Below are positions 7,935-15,996 of a stretch of DNA of 43,009 nucleotides, in pieces. A model generated the notes under the pieces. The model ran no database searches. It had not been told where the DNA came from and worked only from the letters and a program-made list of their open reading frames with translations. The stretch comes from Oscillospiraceae bacterium (lineage in GTDB: Bacteria; Bacillota; Clostridia; Oscillospirales; Oscillospiraceae). The position numbers and the translations under genes are program-made. The stretch spans positions 1-43,009 of the forward strand of contig JAFTGD010000004.1 in the NCBI GenBank assembly GCA_017458065.1, written 5' to 3'. Numbering within the stretch: the stretch's first letter is position 1; the number at the start of each line of letters is the position of its first letter.

Positions 7935-8983
7935 GAACAGAACACGGCGGCGACTGGGCCGGATACCAAGAAGAATACGGCAGCCTGCCGATGGATTTTT
8001 CCGCCAGTATCAGCCCGCTCGGCTTGCCGAAAGGGGTCCGCGAGGCGGCGGTCCGCGCACTGGACGAAGCCGACAGATACCCCGACCCGCTGTGCCGAGC
8101 GCTGTGCGCGAAGCTTGCGGAAAAGCACGGGATCCCTGCCGGTCAGATCGTCTGCGGCAACGGAGCGGCGGACCTGATCCACAGGCTCTGCAGTCGGCTG
8201 CGCCCCCGCCATGCCCTGCTGGCGGCGCCGGACTTCACCGAATACCGGAGAGCGCTACAGTCCGCGGGCTGCGGAATCAGCCTCTTCCCACTGCAGGCGG
8301 AGGACGGATTCCGGCTCGGTACAGCGTTCGCGGATACGATCGGGGAGGAGACGGACATCGTTTTTCTCTCCAACCCGAACAATCCCTCCGGTGTGCTGAC
8401 CGGGCGGGAAGTGCTGGAACCCATCCTGCAGCGCTGCAGGGAGAAAAACTGTCTGCTCGTGGTGGACGAGTGCTTTCTGGACTTTGCGGAGAGAGAGGCC
8501 GAGGTCAGCATGATCCCCGCGCTTGACGGAACCCCGCAGCTTGCCGTGCTGAAAGCCTTCACCAAGACCTATGCCATGGCCGGACTGCGCCTCGGGTACC
8601 TGCTCTGCGGCAATGCGGAGCTGGCAGCCGCGCTGCAGCGGGAAGGCCAGCCCTGGCCGGTCTCCCATATCGCGCAGGAGGCCGGGCTCGCCGCATTGAC
8701 GGAAGAAAATTATGTAAACTTACTTCGGAGACTCATTACAACAGAGCGGAAGCGTATGGCGCAGGCGCTTGATGAAATGGGATTTACCGTGATTCCCGGA
8801 GAAGCGAACTATCTGCTGCTGCAGAGCGGGAACACCCGGCTCTGTGACAGGCTGCGTCGGCGCGGCATCCTGATCCGGGACTGCAGCTGCTATGACGGGT
8901 TGGGGCCGGGCTGGTACCGCGTTGCGGTCCGGACCGAGAGAGAGAACAGCGCGCTGCTCGGCGCGCTGCGGGAGGTGCTTTGA
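7931..8983 (+). CDS. cobD: L-threonine-O-3-phosphate decarboxylase
   Basis: A PLP-dependent class I/II aminotransferase-fold enzyme of 350 residues that makes (R)-1-amino-2-propanol O-2-phosphate. The opening TEHGGDWAG and DFSASISPLGLP match CobD, and the PLP-binding lysine lies in KAFTKTYAMAGLRLGY (about residue 212). A TTG at 7931 overlaps the cbiB stop (TTGA) with GGTGAG 6 nt upstream; an in-frame ATG at 7913 is the alternative and would add six residues. It resembles histidinol-phosphate aminotransferases, but the N-terminal HGG and the position next to cbiB favour CobD. Confidence 0.9.
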   Translation: MRTEHGGDWAGYQEEYGSLPMDFSASISPLGLPKGVREAAVRALDEADRYPDPLCRALCAKLAEKHGIPAGQIVCGNGAADLIHRLCSRLRPRHALLAAPDFTEYRRALQSAGCGISLFPLQAEDGFRLGTAFADTIGEETDIVFLSNPNNPSGVLTGREVLEPILQRCREKNCLLVVDECFLDFAEREAEVSMIPALDGTPQLAVLKAFTKTYAMAGLRLGYLLCGNAELAAALQREGQPWPVSHIAQEAGLAALTEENYVNLLRRLITTERKRMAQALDEMGFTVIPGEANYLLLQSGNTRLCDRLRRRGILIRDCSCYDGLGPGWYRVAVRTERENSALLGALREVL

Positions 8984-10483
8984 ATGGCACAGTGCATCAT
9001 GGTGCAGGGGACCATGTCCGGCGCGGGGAAAAGCCTTCTGGTGACGGCGCTCTGCCGGATCTTTGCCAGGAGGGGTTTTCGCGTCGCGCCGTTTAAAAGC
9101 CAGAACATGGCCCTCAACAGCTTTGTCACGCCGGACGGGCTGGAGATCGGCCGGGCCCAGGCAGCCCAGGCGGAGGCAGCGGGGATCCCCTGCGACGTGC
9201 GGATGAACCCGATCCTGCTCAAACCCTCCAGCGACACCGGAAGCCAGCTGATTGTGCTGGGCGAGGTGCGCGGGCAGTACGACGCGCAGGAATACTTCCG
9301 CATGAAGAGGGGACTGATCCCCACGATTCTCTCGGCATACAACAGCCTGGCCGCGGAGAACGACATCATCGTCATCGAGGGCGCCGGCTCTCCGGCGGAA
9401 ATTAACCTCCGCGAGGACGATATTGTCAACATGGGTCTCGCGGAACTGGTGAACGCCCCGGTCCTGCTGGCCGGGGACATCGACCGCGGCGGGGTCTTTG
9501 CCCAGCTCTACGGCACAGTGGAGCTCCTCCGGCCGGAGGAGCGGAAGCGGGTCGCCGGTATGGTGATCAACAAGTTCCGCGGAGACGTCGAGCTCCTGAA
9601 ACCGGGCCTTCGCCAGATCGAAGCGCTCACCGGGATCCCGGTGCTGGGCGTTGTTCCGTGGCTGCAGGTGGACATCGACGATGAAGACAGTCTCGCGCCG
9701 CGGCTGACGAGGAAAGCACAGGGCGGAAAGGCGCTGGACATCGCTGTGATCCAGCTGCCGCATATCTCCAACTTCACAGACTTCGCCCCGCTGGAAGAGC
9801 ATCCTGATATCAATTTGTATTATGTAAACAAACCGGAACAGCTCGGGAACCCGGATCTGCTGATCCTGCCGGGGACCAAGAACACGATGGGCGACCTCTG
9901 CTGGCTGAAGGAGAGCGGATTCGCCGAACGGATCGTGCAGCAGAACGCGGAGGGCGTCCCGGTGCTGGGGATCTGCGGCGGCTTTCAGATGCTGGGCAGG
10001 CAGCTTCTCGACCCGGACGGAGTGGAGACCGGCGGCACGGAGGACGGGCTTGGTCTTCTTCCGTGCGAGACGGTCTTTACCGGGGACAAGACCCGGACGC
10101 GGAAGACTGCGGTCTGCACTGCCCAGCCCTTCCGCGGCGCAAAGCTGGAGGGCTACGAGATCCACATGGGAAGGACCCAAAGCGAGGGGGAACCCTTCTG
10201 CCGTTTCACCGATGGGACAGAGGACGGTGCGGTCCGGGGGAACGTGTTCGGGACCTATCTGCACGGGCTCTTCGACACGGGAGAGCTGACGGAGGTGCTG
10301 GTCCGGCGGCTGGCGCAGAAGAAAGGGATCGCGGTCCCGGAGAGAGCAATCGAGAACAGGGCCAGGTTCCGGGACCGGCAGTATGAGAAGCTGGCGGACG
10401 CTGTGGAAGCGAGCCTGGACATGGATGCGATCCGCCGGGTGATGGAGGCCTATGCACATGAAAACACGACCGGGCGAGATTGA
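8984..10483 (+). CDS. cbiP: Cobyric acid synthase
   Basis: A 499-residue glutamine-dependent amidotransferase that amidates the b, d, e and g side chains of adenosyl-cobyrinate diamide. The N-terminal domain has the P-loop VQGTMSGAGKSLL and the CbiP signature FKSQNMALNSFVT. The C-terminal glutaminase has LPGTKNTMGDL and the cysteine nucleophile in LGICGGFQMLG, with HGLFD near the end. The ATG follows the cobD stop without a gap. Confidence 0.96.
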   Translation: MAQCIMVQGTMSGAGKSLLVTALCRIFARRGFRVAPFKSQNMALNSFVTPDGLEIGRAQAAQAEAAGIPCDVRMNPILLKPSSDTGSQLIVLGEVRGQYDAQEYFRMKRGLIPTILSAYNSLAAENDIIVIEGAGSPAEINLREDDIVNMGLAELVNAPVLLAGDIDRGGVFAQLYGTVELLRPEERKRVAGMVINKFRGDVELLKPGLRQIEALTGIPVLGVVPWLQVDIDDEDSLAPRLTRKAQGGKALDIAVIQLPHISNFTDFAPLEEHPDINLYYVNKPEQLGNPDLLILPGTKNTMGDLCWLKESGFAERIVQQNAEGVPVLGICGGFQMLGRQLLDPDGVETGGTEDGLGLLPCETVFTGDKTRTRKTAVCTAQPFRGAKLEGYEIHMGRTQSEGEPFCRFTDGTEDGAVRGNVFGTYLHGLFDTGELTEVLVRRLAQKKGIAVPERAIENRARFRDRQYEKLADAVEASLDMDAIRRVMEAYAHENTTGRD

Positions 10484-11120
10484 GCGCGGCAGCATGGCGA
10501 TCATCCGTGCCGAGCTCCGAGAGAGAGGGACTGTCCTCGACCCGGAGAACGAAGCGGTGATCCTCCGCTGCATCCACGCGAGCGCGGACTTCGACTATGC
10601 CAAGACGCTGCACTTTACCCCGGACGCGGTGAAGCTGGGCGTGGCGGCGCTGCGTCAGGGGACCGGGATCGTGACGGATACCAACATGGCGCTCGCGGGC
10701 ATCAGCAAGCCGGGCCTTACAAGACTCGGCGGGAAGGCAAGCTGCTTTATGGCGGAGGACTTCATCGCGGAGACAGCGAAAGCTGAGGGCACCACGAGGG
10801 CGGTCGCCGCGATGAACTATGCGGCAGAACACCAGCCCGGTGCGGTGCTCGCCATCGGGAATGCCCCCACGGCCCTGCTGCGCATCACAGAGCTGATCGA
10901 GGAAGGCCTGCGTCCGGCACTGGTGATCGCTGTACCGGTGGGCTTTGTGAACGTGGTGGAGAGCAAGGAGGCGGTATTCGACGCCTGCGTGAGAAACGCC
11001 GTGCCCTGCATTGCCGCCATGGGCAGAAAGGGAGGCAGCAGCATCGCGGCCGCGGTCTGCAACGCGCTTCTCTACACCGCCGCGGGCCTGCTGGAGCCGG
11101 AAGCGAGAGGCTGGAACTGA
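10458..11120 (+). CDS. cbiC: Cobalt-precorrin-8 methylmutase
   Basis: A 220-residue isomerase that moves the C11 methyl group to C12, giving cobyrinate. RCIHASADFDYAKTLHF holds the family's catalytic histidine, and GITDTNMALAGISK-like and AIGNAPTALLRI segments (here IVTDTNMALAGISK) are diagnostic. Two close ATGs exist: 10452 is 3 nt after GGAGG (10444-10448), 10458 is 9 nt after it, so the second is preferred. The gene starts inside the end of cbiP. Confidence 0.94.
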   Translation: MKTRPGEIERGSMAIIRAELRERGTVLDPENEAVILRCIHASADFDYAKTLHFTPDAVKLGVAALRQGTGIVTDTNMALAGISKPGLTRLGGKASCFMAEDFIAETAKAEGTTRAVAAMNYAAEHQPGAVLAIGNAPTALLRITELIEEGLRPALVIAVPVGFVNVVESKEAVFDACVRNAVPCIAAMGRKGGSSIAAAVCNALLYTAAGLLEPEARGWN

Positions 11121-11121
11121 G

Positions 11122-11403
11122 ATGAACGGGAAACACTATATGTTTTTTCAGAATCGGGAATGCGAGTTCTTCCCCTGCCACAGCGGGATCGCGGAAGAGG
11201 ACTTCAACTGCCTGTTCTGCTACTGCCCGCTCTATACGCTGGGGGAGCGCTGCGGCGGCAGCTGCCGCTATACCGCAAGCGGCGTCAAGAGCTGCGAAGA
11301 CTGCGCTTTCCCGCACCGGCGGGAGAATTATGACGCGCTGCTGAAGCGCTTCCCGGAGCTCGCCGCCCTGGCCGCACGGCAGGAGAACAACCATGAGCTT
11401 TGA
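11122..11403 (+). CDS. Cysteine-rich small protein of cobalamin operons
   Basis: A 93-residue protein with nine cysteines, at residues 14, 19, 30, 33, 35, 44, 48, 58 and 61, and histidines after two of them. The pattern includes NCLFCYCPLY and CEDCAFPH, which match the cysteine-rich small domain often found inside clostridial and archaeal cobalamin operons. The spacing suggests binding of zinc or an iron-sulfur cluster; a role in electron supply to the pathway is only a guess. It lies between cbiC and cbiD and overlaps cbiD by 11 nt. No biochemical function is known to me. Confidence 0.8.
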   Translation: MNGKHYMFFQNRECEFFPCHSGIAEEDFNCLFCYCPLYTLGERCGGSCRYTASGVKSCEDCAFPHRRENYDALLKRFPELAALAARQENNHEL

Positions 11404-12532
11404 ACACTATCTCCGCAGCGGGACAAAGCTTCTTCGCTGCGGATATACGACGGGCAGCTGCGCGGCGCTCGCCGCCGCGGGAGCGGCGGAGCTGCTGCTG
11501 AGCGGGAATGCCCCGCCAAGCCTCAGCCTGCTGACGCCCGGCGGCCTCACCGTGGAGACCGAAGCGGAATCCTGCCGGATGGATGGGGAGACCGCGGTCT
11601 GCGCCGTGCGCAAGGACGCGGGAGACGACCCCGACATCACGGATGGGATCCTGATCGAAGCCCGTGTCAGGAAGACGAAGAATGAAATCCGTATCGACGG
11701 CGGCAGGGGAGTCGGCCGCGTGACGAAGCCGGGGCTGGACCAGCCAGTCGGCGAGGCGGCCATCAACTCCGTCCCCAGGCAGATGATCCGGAAGGCGCTG
11801 GAAGCGGTCTGCCGAGAGATGGATTACAGCGGCGGGCTGGAGGCCGTGATCACTGTCCCGGAGGGGGAGACCGTCGCAAAGAGGACCTTCAACCCCATGC
11901 TTGGCATCGAGGGCGGGATCTCGATCCTCGGGACCTCCGGCATTGTGGAACCCATGAGTGAGCGGGCCGTCGTGGAGACGATCGCGCTTGAGATCCGCCA
12001 GAATGCCGCGGCCGGTGCAGGCAGACTGATCCTCACCCCGGGCAACTACGGCATGGACTTCCTCGGGCACGAGCTGCCGGAGCTGGGCGGTGTCGCAAGG
12101 GTCAAGTGCTCCAACTTTATCGGGGAGGCGCTCGACCTCTGCGTGTTGGAAGGGATCCGCGAGATCCTGCTGGTGGGCCATGTCGGCAAGCTGGTCAAGC
12201 TGGCCGGGGGCGTGATGAACACCCACTCGCACATGGCGGACTGCCGGAGAGAGCTCTTCTGCGCCCATGCTGCGATCTGCGGCGCGGGACAGGAGACCTG
12301 TCAGGACTTGATGCGCCAGGCGACCACCGACGGCTGCCTGGAGGTGCTGGAAGCGGCAGGCCTGAGAAAACCTGTAATGGAGAGCCTGCTGGACGAGATC
12401 CAGCGTGTGCTCGAACGTCGGTGCGCGGATGCCTGCCGGGTCGGCGCCGTCCTCTTCTCCAACGTCCACGGGCTGCTGGGGATGACAGCGGAAGCGAAGA
12501 GGATGCTTGCGGACTGGAGGACACGGCCATGA
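11393..12532 (+). CDS. cbiD: Cobalt-precorrin-5B C1-methyltransferase
   Basis: A 379-residue enzyme that methylates C1 of cobalt-precorrin-5B, specific to the anaerobic route. RCGYTTGSCAALAAAGAA near the N-terminus is the CbiD signature, followed by GIGRVTKPGL-type (GVGRVTKPGLDQPVGEAAIN) and LTPGNYGMDFL segments, and HVGKLVKLAGG. The start lies inside the small cysteine-rich gene; the end overlaps cbiG (ATGA). Confidence 0.95.
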   Translation: MSFEHYLRSGTKLLRCGYTTGSCAALAAAGAAELLLSGNAPPSLSLLTPGGLTVETEAESCRMDGETAVCAVRKDAGDDPDITDGILIEARVRKTKNEIRIDGGRGVGRVTKPGLDQPVGEAAINSVPRQMIRKALEAVCREMDYSGGLEAVITVPEGETVAKRTFNPMLGIEGGISILGTSGIVEPMSERAVVETIALEIRQNAAAGAGRLILTPGNYGMDFLGHELPELGGVARVKCSNFIGEALDLCVLEGIREILLVGHVGKLVKLAGGVMNTHSHMADCRRELFCAHAAICGAGQETCQDLMRQATTDGCLEVLEAAGLRKPVMESLLDEIQRVLERRCADACRVGAVLFSNVHGLLGMTAEAKRMLADWRTRP

Positions 12533-13515
12533 GAGACGGGATCGCGCTGATCGCTTTCACGGACCGGGGAGAGGTGCAGGCCGAAAGGCTCGCGGCCTTC
12601 CTCGGCGGTACTGCCTGCCGGGCCGGACAGGCGCTGACCCTCGGCCAATGGACGGAACAGAACTTCCGGACAAGGACCGGACTGGTTTTTGTCGGTGCTG
12701 TGGGGATCGCGGTGCGGGCTGTCGCGCCGTACCTCCAAAACAAGACGGAGGACCCGGCGGTGGTCGTTGCAGATGAGCTGGGACGCTTTGTGATCCCGCT
12801 GCTCTCCGGGCATCTCGGCGGGGCCAACCGCCTCGCGGAAGACATTGCAGAGTTCCTCGGAGGGACCGCCGTGATTACAACGGCGACGGATCTGAACGGT
12901 CTCTTTGCCGTCGATCTCTGGGCAAAGGCGCAGAACATGCTGGTCCTCCAGCCCGAGCGGATCAAACAGGTCTCCGGAAAGCTGCTGCGCGGAGAGACGG
13001 TCAGCATAGGCTGCGGATGGCCGATTCTGGGGAACCTGCCCTCCAATGTGCGACTGGGCAGCGCGGAGGATGTGCTTGTGGATTACCGCAGGCACAGCAC
13101 AGAAGCGCTGCAACTGATCCCCAGAAATCTCACTCTTGGCGTCGGATGCCGGAGAGGCTGCGAGGCGGAGACGCTCGAAGAGGGCTTTGCCCGCTTCTGC
13201 GAGGAACGGGGCGTCCGCCCTGAGGCGGTAAGCGCCGCGGCCAGCATCGACCGGAAAGCAGATGAAGAGGGTCTGCTGCTCTTCTGCGAGCGGCACGACT
13301 GGAAGCTGCACTTCTTCACCGCCGAGGAGCTCAAAAGCGCGACGGGGGATTATTCCGCCTCACTATTTGTGGAGGCCGCGGTGGGGGTGGACAACGTCTG
13401 CGAGCGCGCTGCCGTACTGGACTCGGGCGGCGCTCTGGTCGAGAGCAAATACGCCGGAAACGGTGTGACCTTCGCCCTTGCGGAGCAGAAAACAAGCTTT
13501 GATTGGAGCTGGTGA
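12529..13515 (+). CDS. cbiG: Cobalt-precorrin-5A hydrolase
   Basis: A 328-residue enzyme that opens the delta-lactone of cobalt-precorrin-5A and releases acetaldehyde. The central region has FVGAVGIAVRAVAPYLQNK and DELGRFVIPLLSGHLGGAN, both typical of CbiG, and the C-terminal domain has LGVGCRRGC and the conserved NVCERAAV. The true ATG at 12529 overlaps the cbiD stop; a longer reading starting at 12106 runs through cbiD and is rejected. cbiH follows after 1 nt. Confidence 0.94.
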   Translation: MRDGIALIAFTDRGEVQAERLAAFLGGTACRAGQALTLGQWTEQNFRTRTGLVFVGAVGIAVRAVAPYLQNKTEDPAVVVADELGRFVIPLLSGHLGGANRLAEDIAEFLGGTAVITTATDLNGLFAVDLWAKAQNMLVLQPERIKQVSGKLLRGETVSIGCGWPILGNLPSNVRLGSAEDVLVDYRRHSTEALQLIPRNLTLGVGCRRGCEAETLEEGFARFCEERGVRPEAVSAAASIDRKADEEGLLLFCERHDWKLHFFTAEELKSATGDYSASLFVEAAVGVDNVCERAAVLDSGGALVESKYAGNGVTFALAEQKTSFDWSW

Positions 13516-13516
13516 A

Positions 13517-14245
13517 ATGGGAAAACTCTATGTCGTCGGGATCGGACCCGGTGACGGACGATATCTGACGGAGGCTGCAAGGACGGCGATCGACGAGGCG
13601 GAACTGCTCTGCGGCTATACGCTGTATGTGGAGCTTTTAAAGCCCCTCTGGCCCGAAAAGCCGACCTACAGCACCGGCATGACCGGCGAGGTCGAACGCT
13701 GCCGCTGGTGCCTGGAGCAGGCCGGCAGCGGAAAGACGGTTGCCCTTGTCTGTAGCGGCGACGCCGGCGTCTACGGCATGGCGGCGCCGGTCCTGGAGCT
13801 GGCCCCGGAATACGGCGGGACGGAGATCGAGATCGTACCGGGCGTGACTGCGGCCCTCACGGGCGGGGCCCTGCTGGGCGCGCCGCTGGGACACGACTTC
13901 TGCGTCATCTCACTCTCAGACCGGCTGACGGAGTGGTCGCTGATCGAGCAGCGGCTGCGCTGCGCCGCGAGAGGGAATTTTGCCATCTGCCTCTACAACC
14001 CCGCATCCCGGCACAGGAAGGACTATCTGCAGCGGGCCTGTGACATCCTGCTGGAAGAGCTTGCCCCTGAGACCGTCTGCGGCCTGACCCGCAACATCGG
14101 ACGGGAGGGCGAATCCATAAGGATCCTCCCGCTGAAGCAGCTGCGGGATACGGAGGCCGACATGTTCACCACGGTGTTTATCGGATCCACACTGACCCGG
14201 GAGATCCGGGGCAGAATGGTCACGCCGAGGGGCTACCGGACATGA
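13517..14245 (+). CDS. cbiH: Cobalt-factor III / precorrin-3B C17-methyltransferase
   Basis: A 242-residue tetrapyrrole methylase that methylates C17 and contracts the macrocycle ring. It begins KLYVVGIGPGDGRYLTEAA and contains the CbiH hallmark SGDAGVYGMAAPVLE, with ISLSDRLTEW and AICLYNPASRHRKDYL further on. The ATG at 13517 is one base after the cbiG stop with GGAG upstream; a longer reading from 13478 lies in cbiG. Length equals that of single-domain CbiH. It overlaps cbiJ by 4 nt. Confidence 0.95.
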   Translation: MGKLYVVGIGPGDGRYLTEAARTAIDEAELLCGYTLYVELLKPLWPEKPTYSTGMTGEVERCRWCLEQAGSGKTVALVCSGDAGVYGMAAPVLELAPEYGGTEIEIVPGVTAALTGGALLGAPLGHDFCVISLSDRLTEWSLIEQRLRCAARGNFAICLYNPASRHRKDYLQRACDILLEELAPETVCGLTRNIGREGESIRILPLKQLRDTEADMFTTVFIGSTLTREIRGRMVTPRGYRT

Positions 14246-14994
14246 GGTTTGTCATTTTCAGCGGAACCACAGAGGGACGGGAGCTCTCCGTGCGTCTGGC
14301 GGCGGCGGGGGCGGAGGTCGTCGTCTGCGTCGCCAGCGACTACGGCAGTGAGGAACAGGGAAGCTGCGACGGCATCATCACGAGGACCGGTCCGCTGAGT
14401 CCGGAGGAGAAGCAGCGGCTTTTGCGCACGGCGGCGCTCTGTGTGGATGCGACGCACCCCTACGCAACGCATGTGACGGCCTCGGTCATGGAGGCCTGTG
14501 AGCGCGCGGGGGTCCCTTATCTCAGGCTCTCCAGAGCGGCGAGCGACACGGAGGGCGTACGCTGCTTTGACAGCGCCGGGGAGGCGGCAGGCTGGCTTGC
14601 GGGGCGGGAAGGGAATATCCTGCTCACCACAGGGGCCAAGGAGCTCGCGGCTTTCGCCGGTCTCGACCCGGAGCGGATCTATCCCCGCATCCTTCCCAGC
14701 CATCAGAGCCTTTCCGCCTGCGAGGAGCAGGGGATCCCGCACCGGAACATCATTGCCATGCAGGGCCCCTTCAGCACCGAGATGAATATCGCGACCATCC
14801 GCCAATATGAGATCCGTTATCTGGTCACAAAAGACGGCGGAGCCCCCGGCGGCTACCCGGAGAAGGCGTCGGCGGCCCGTGAAACCGGAGCGGAGCTCAT
14901 CGTGCTGAACCGGCCGGGGGACGACGCCGGACCGGACTTTGACACGGTTTATCACCAGTGCATAACGCTGCTGCAAAGCGGCGATGCAAAATAA
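14242..14994 (+). CDS. cbiJ: Cobalt-precorrin-6A reductase
   Basis: A 250-residue reductase that reduces the C18-C19 double bond with a nicotinamide cofactor. FSGTTEGRELSVRLA at the N-terminus, DATHPYATHVTASV, and TKDGGAPGGYPEKASAA with NRP near the end are characteristic of CbiJ/CobK. It overlaps cbiH (ATGA). A 45-nt gap with a small hairpin separates it from cbiK. Confidence 0.94.
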   Translation: MRFVIFSGTTEGRELSVRLAAAGAEVVVCVASDYGSEEQGSCDGIITRTGPLSPEEKQRLLRTAALCVDATHPYATHVTASVMEACERAGVPYLRLSRAASDTEGVRCFDSAGEAAGWLAGREGNILLTTGAKELAAFAGLDPERIYPRILPSHQSLSACEEQGIPHRNIIAMQGPFSTEMNIATIRQYEIRYLVTKDGGAPGGYPEKASAARETGAELIVLNRPGDDAGPDFDTVYHQCITLLQSGDAK

Positions 14995-15000
14995 AAAAGA

Positions 15001-15017
15001 CGATTCCTCAGGAATCG
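15001..15017 (+). repeat. Small hairpin between cbiJ and cbiK
   Basis: CGATTCC (15001-15007) and GGAATCG (15011-15017) form a perfect 7-bp stem with a 3-nt loop, followed by purine-rich RBS sequence rather than a T-tract. It is therefore not a terminator by itself. It marks the first real gap in an otherwise tightly packed operon and could affect mRNA stability or processing. Confidence 0.5.
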
Positions 15018-15039
15018 GAAGAGAAAAAGGAGAAGAAGC

Positions 15040-15993
15040 ATGAAGAAACTACTCGCACTTGTTATGACCCTGAGCCTGGCGCTCACCTTTTTTGCAGGCT
15101 GGTGCGGAAGCAATGTGTCCGCTTACGCCGAGGATGCAGAGGAAGAGGAAAACTATGAGACCGGCGACGCCTCTCTCGACGATGCGCTGAACGCGGACGG
15201 GATCGGGGAGAAGGAACTGCTGGTGGTGTCCTTCGGTACCAGCTTCAACGACAGCCGCCGCATGACCGTCGGGGGGATCGAGCGGGCATTGCAGCACGCC
15301 TTTCCGGATTGGAGCGTCCGCAGAGCCTTCACCAGTCAGATCATCATCGATCATGTGAAGGCCAGAGACGGTGAGGTCATCGACAATGTCACCGAGGCAC
15401 TGGACCGCGCGATCGAGAACGGCGTCAAGACCCTTGTCGTCCAGCCGACCCACCTGATGCACGGCTATGAGTACACCGACCTGGTGAACGAGCTGGCCGA
15501 GTATGCCGACGCCTTTGAAACCATCGCTGTCGGGGAGCCGCTTCTGACCACGGATGAGGACTTTGCGCTGACAGCGGCAGTGCTGGCGGACGCGACTGCG
15601 GACTACGATGACGGCAAAACGGCAATTGTCTTCATGGGGCACGGCACCGAGGCTGAATCCAATGAAGTGTACGGCAGGATGCAGGAGGTTATGACCAACG
15701 CAGGTTATGTTAACTGCTTTGTCGGCACCGTAGAGGCCGAGCCCTCCGTGGAAGATGTTCTGGAGATGGTGCAGGCCGGAGACTATGAGCGCGTCATCCT
15801 GCGCCCGATGATGATTGTGGCCGGCGACCATGCCAACAACGATATGGCCGGCGACGAGGAGGACTCCTGGAAGTCTGTCTTTGAAGACGCGGGCTATGAG
15901 GTGGAGTGCGTGCTGGAAGGCCTGGGGCAGATGTATGTGATCCAGCAGATGTTTGCCGCGCACGCCGGCGAGGCGATTGCGTCCCTTGGCTGA
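15040..15993 (+). CDS. cbiK: Exported sirohydrochlorin cobaltochelatase
   Basis: A 317-residue class II chelatase with an N-terminal signal peptide (hydrophobic core at about residues 4-20, likely signal peptidase I site after AYA near residue 30). The mature part begins LLVVSFGTSFNDSRRMTVGG, the CbiK signature. The two metal-site histidines of the family are present in FMGHGTEAES (His201) and IVAGDHANNDMAGD (His264). CbiK normally inserts Co(II) into sirohydrochlorin in the cytoplasm; exported homologues are known in Desulfovibrio. AAAAGGAGAAG precedes the ATG. The gene lies next to an ABC uptake system, so a role in metal or tetrapyrrole handling outside the membrane is possible. Confidence 0.88.
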   Translation: MKKLLALVMTLSLALTFFAGWCGSNVSAYAEDAEEEENYETGDASLDDALNADGIGEKELLVVSFGTSFNDSRRMTVGGIERALQHAFPDWSVRRAFTSQIIIDHVKARDGEVIDNVTEALDRAIENGVKTLVVQPTHLMHGYEYTDLVNELAEYADAFETIAVGEPLLTTDEDFALTAAVLADATADYDDGKTAIVFMGHGTEAESNEVYGRMQEVMTNAGYVNCFVGTVEAEPSVEDVLEMVQAGDYERVILRPMMIVAGDHANNDMAGDEEDSWKSVFEDAGYEVECVLEGLGQMYVIQQMFAAHAGEAIASLG

Positions 15994-15996
15994 CAG

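Noticed and set aside
8720-10573. A 617-codon open frame on the minus strand
   Set aside because: It is antisense to cobD and cbiP and shows no domain.
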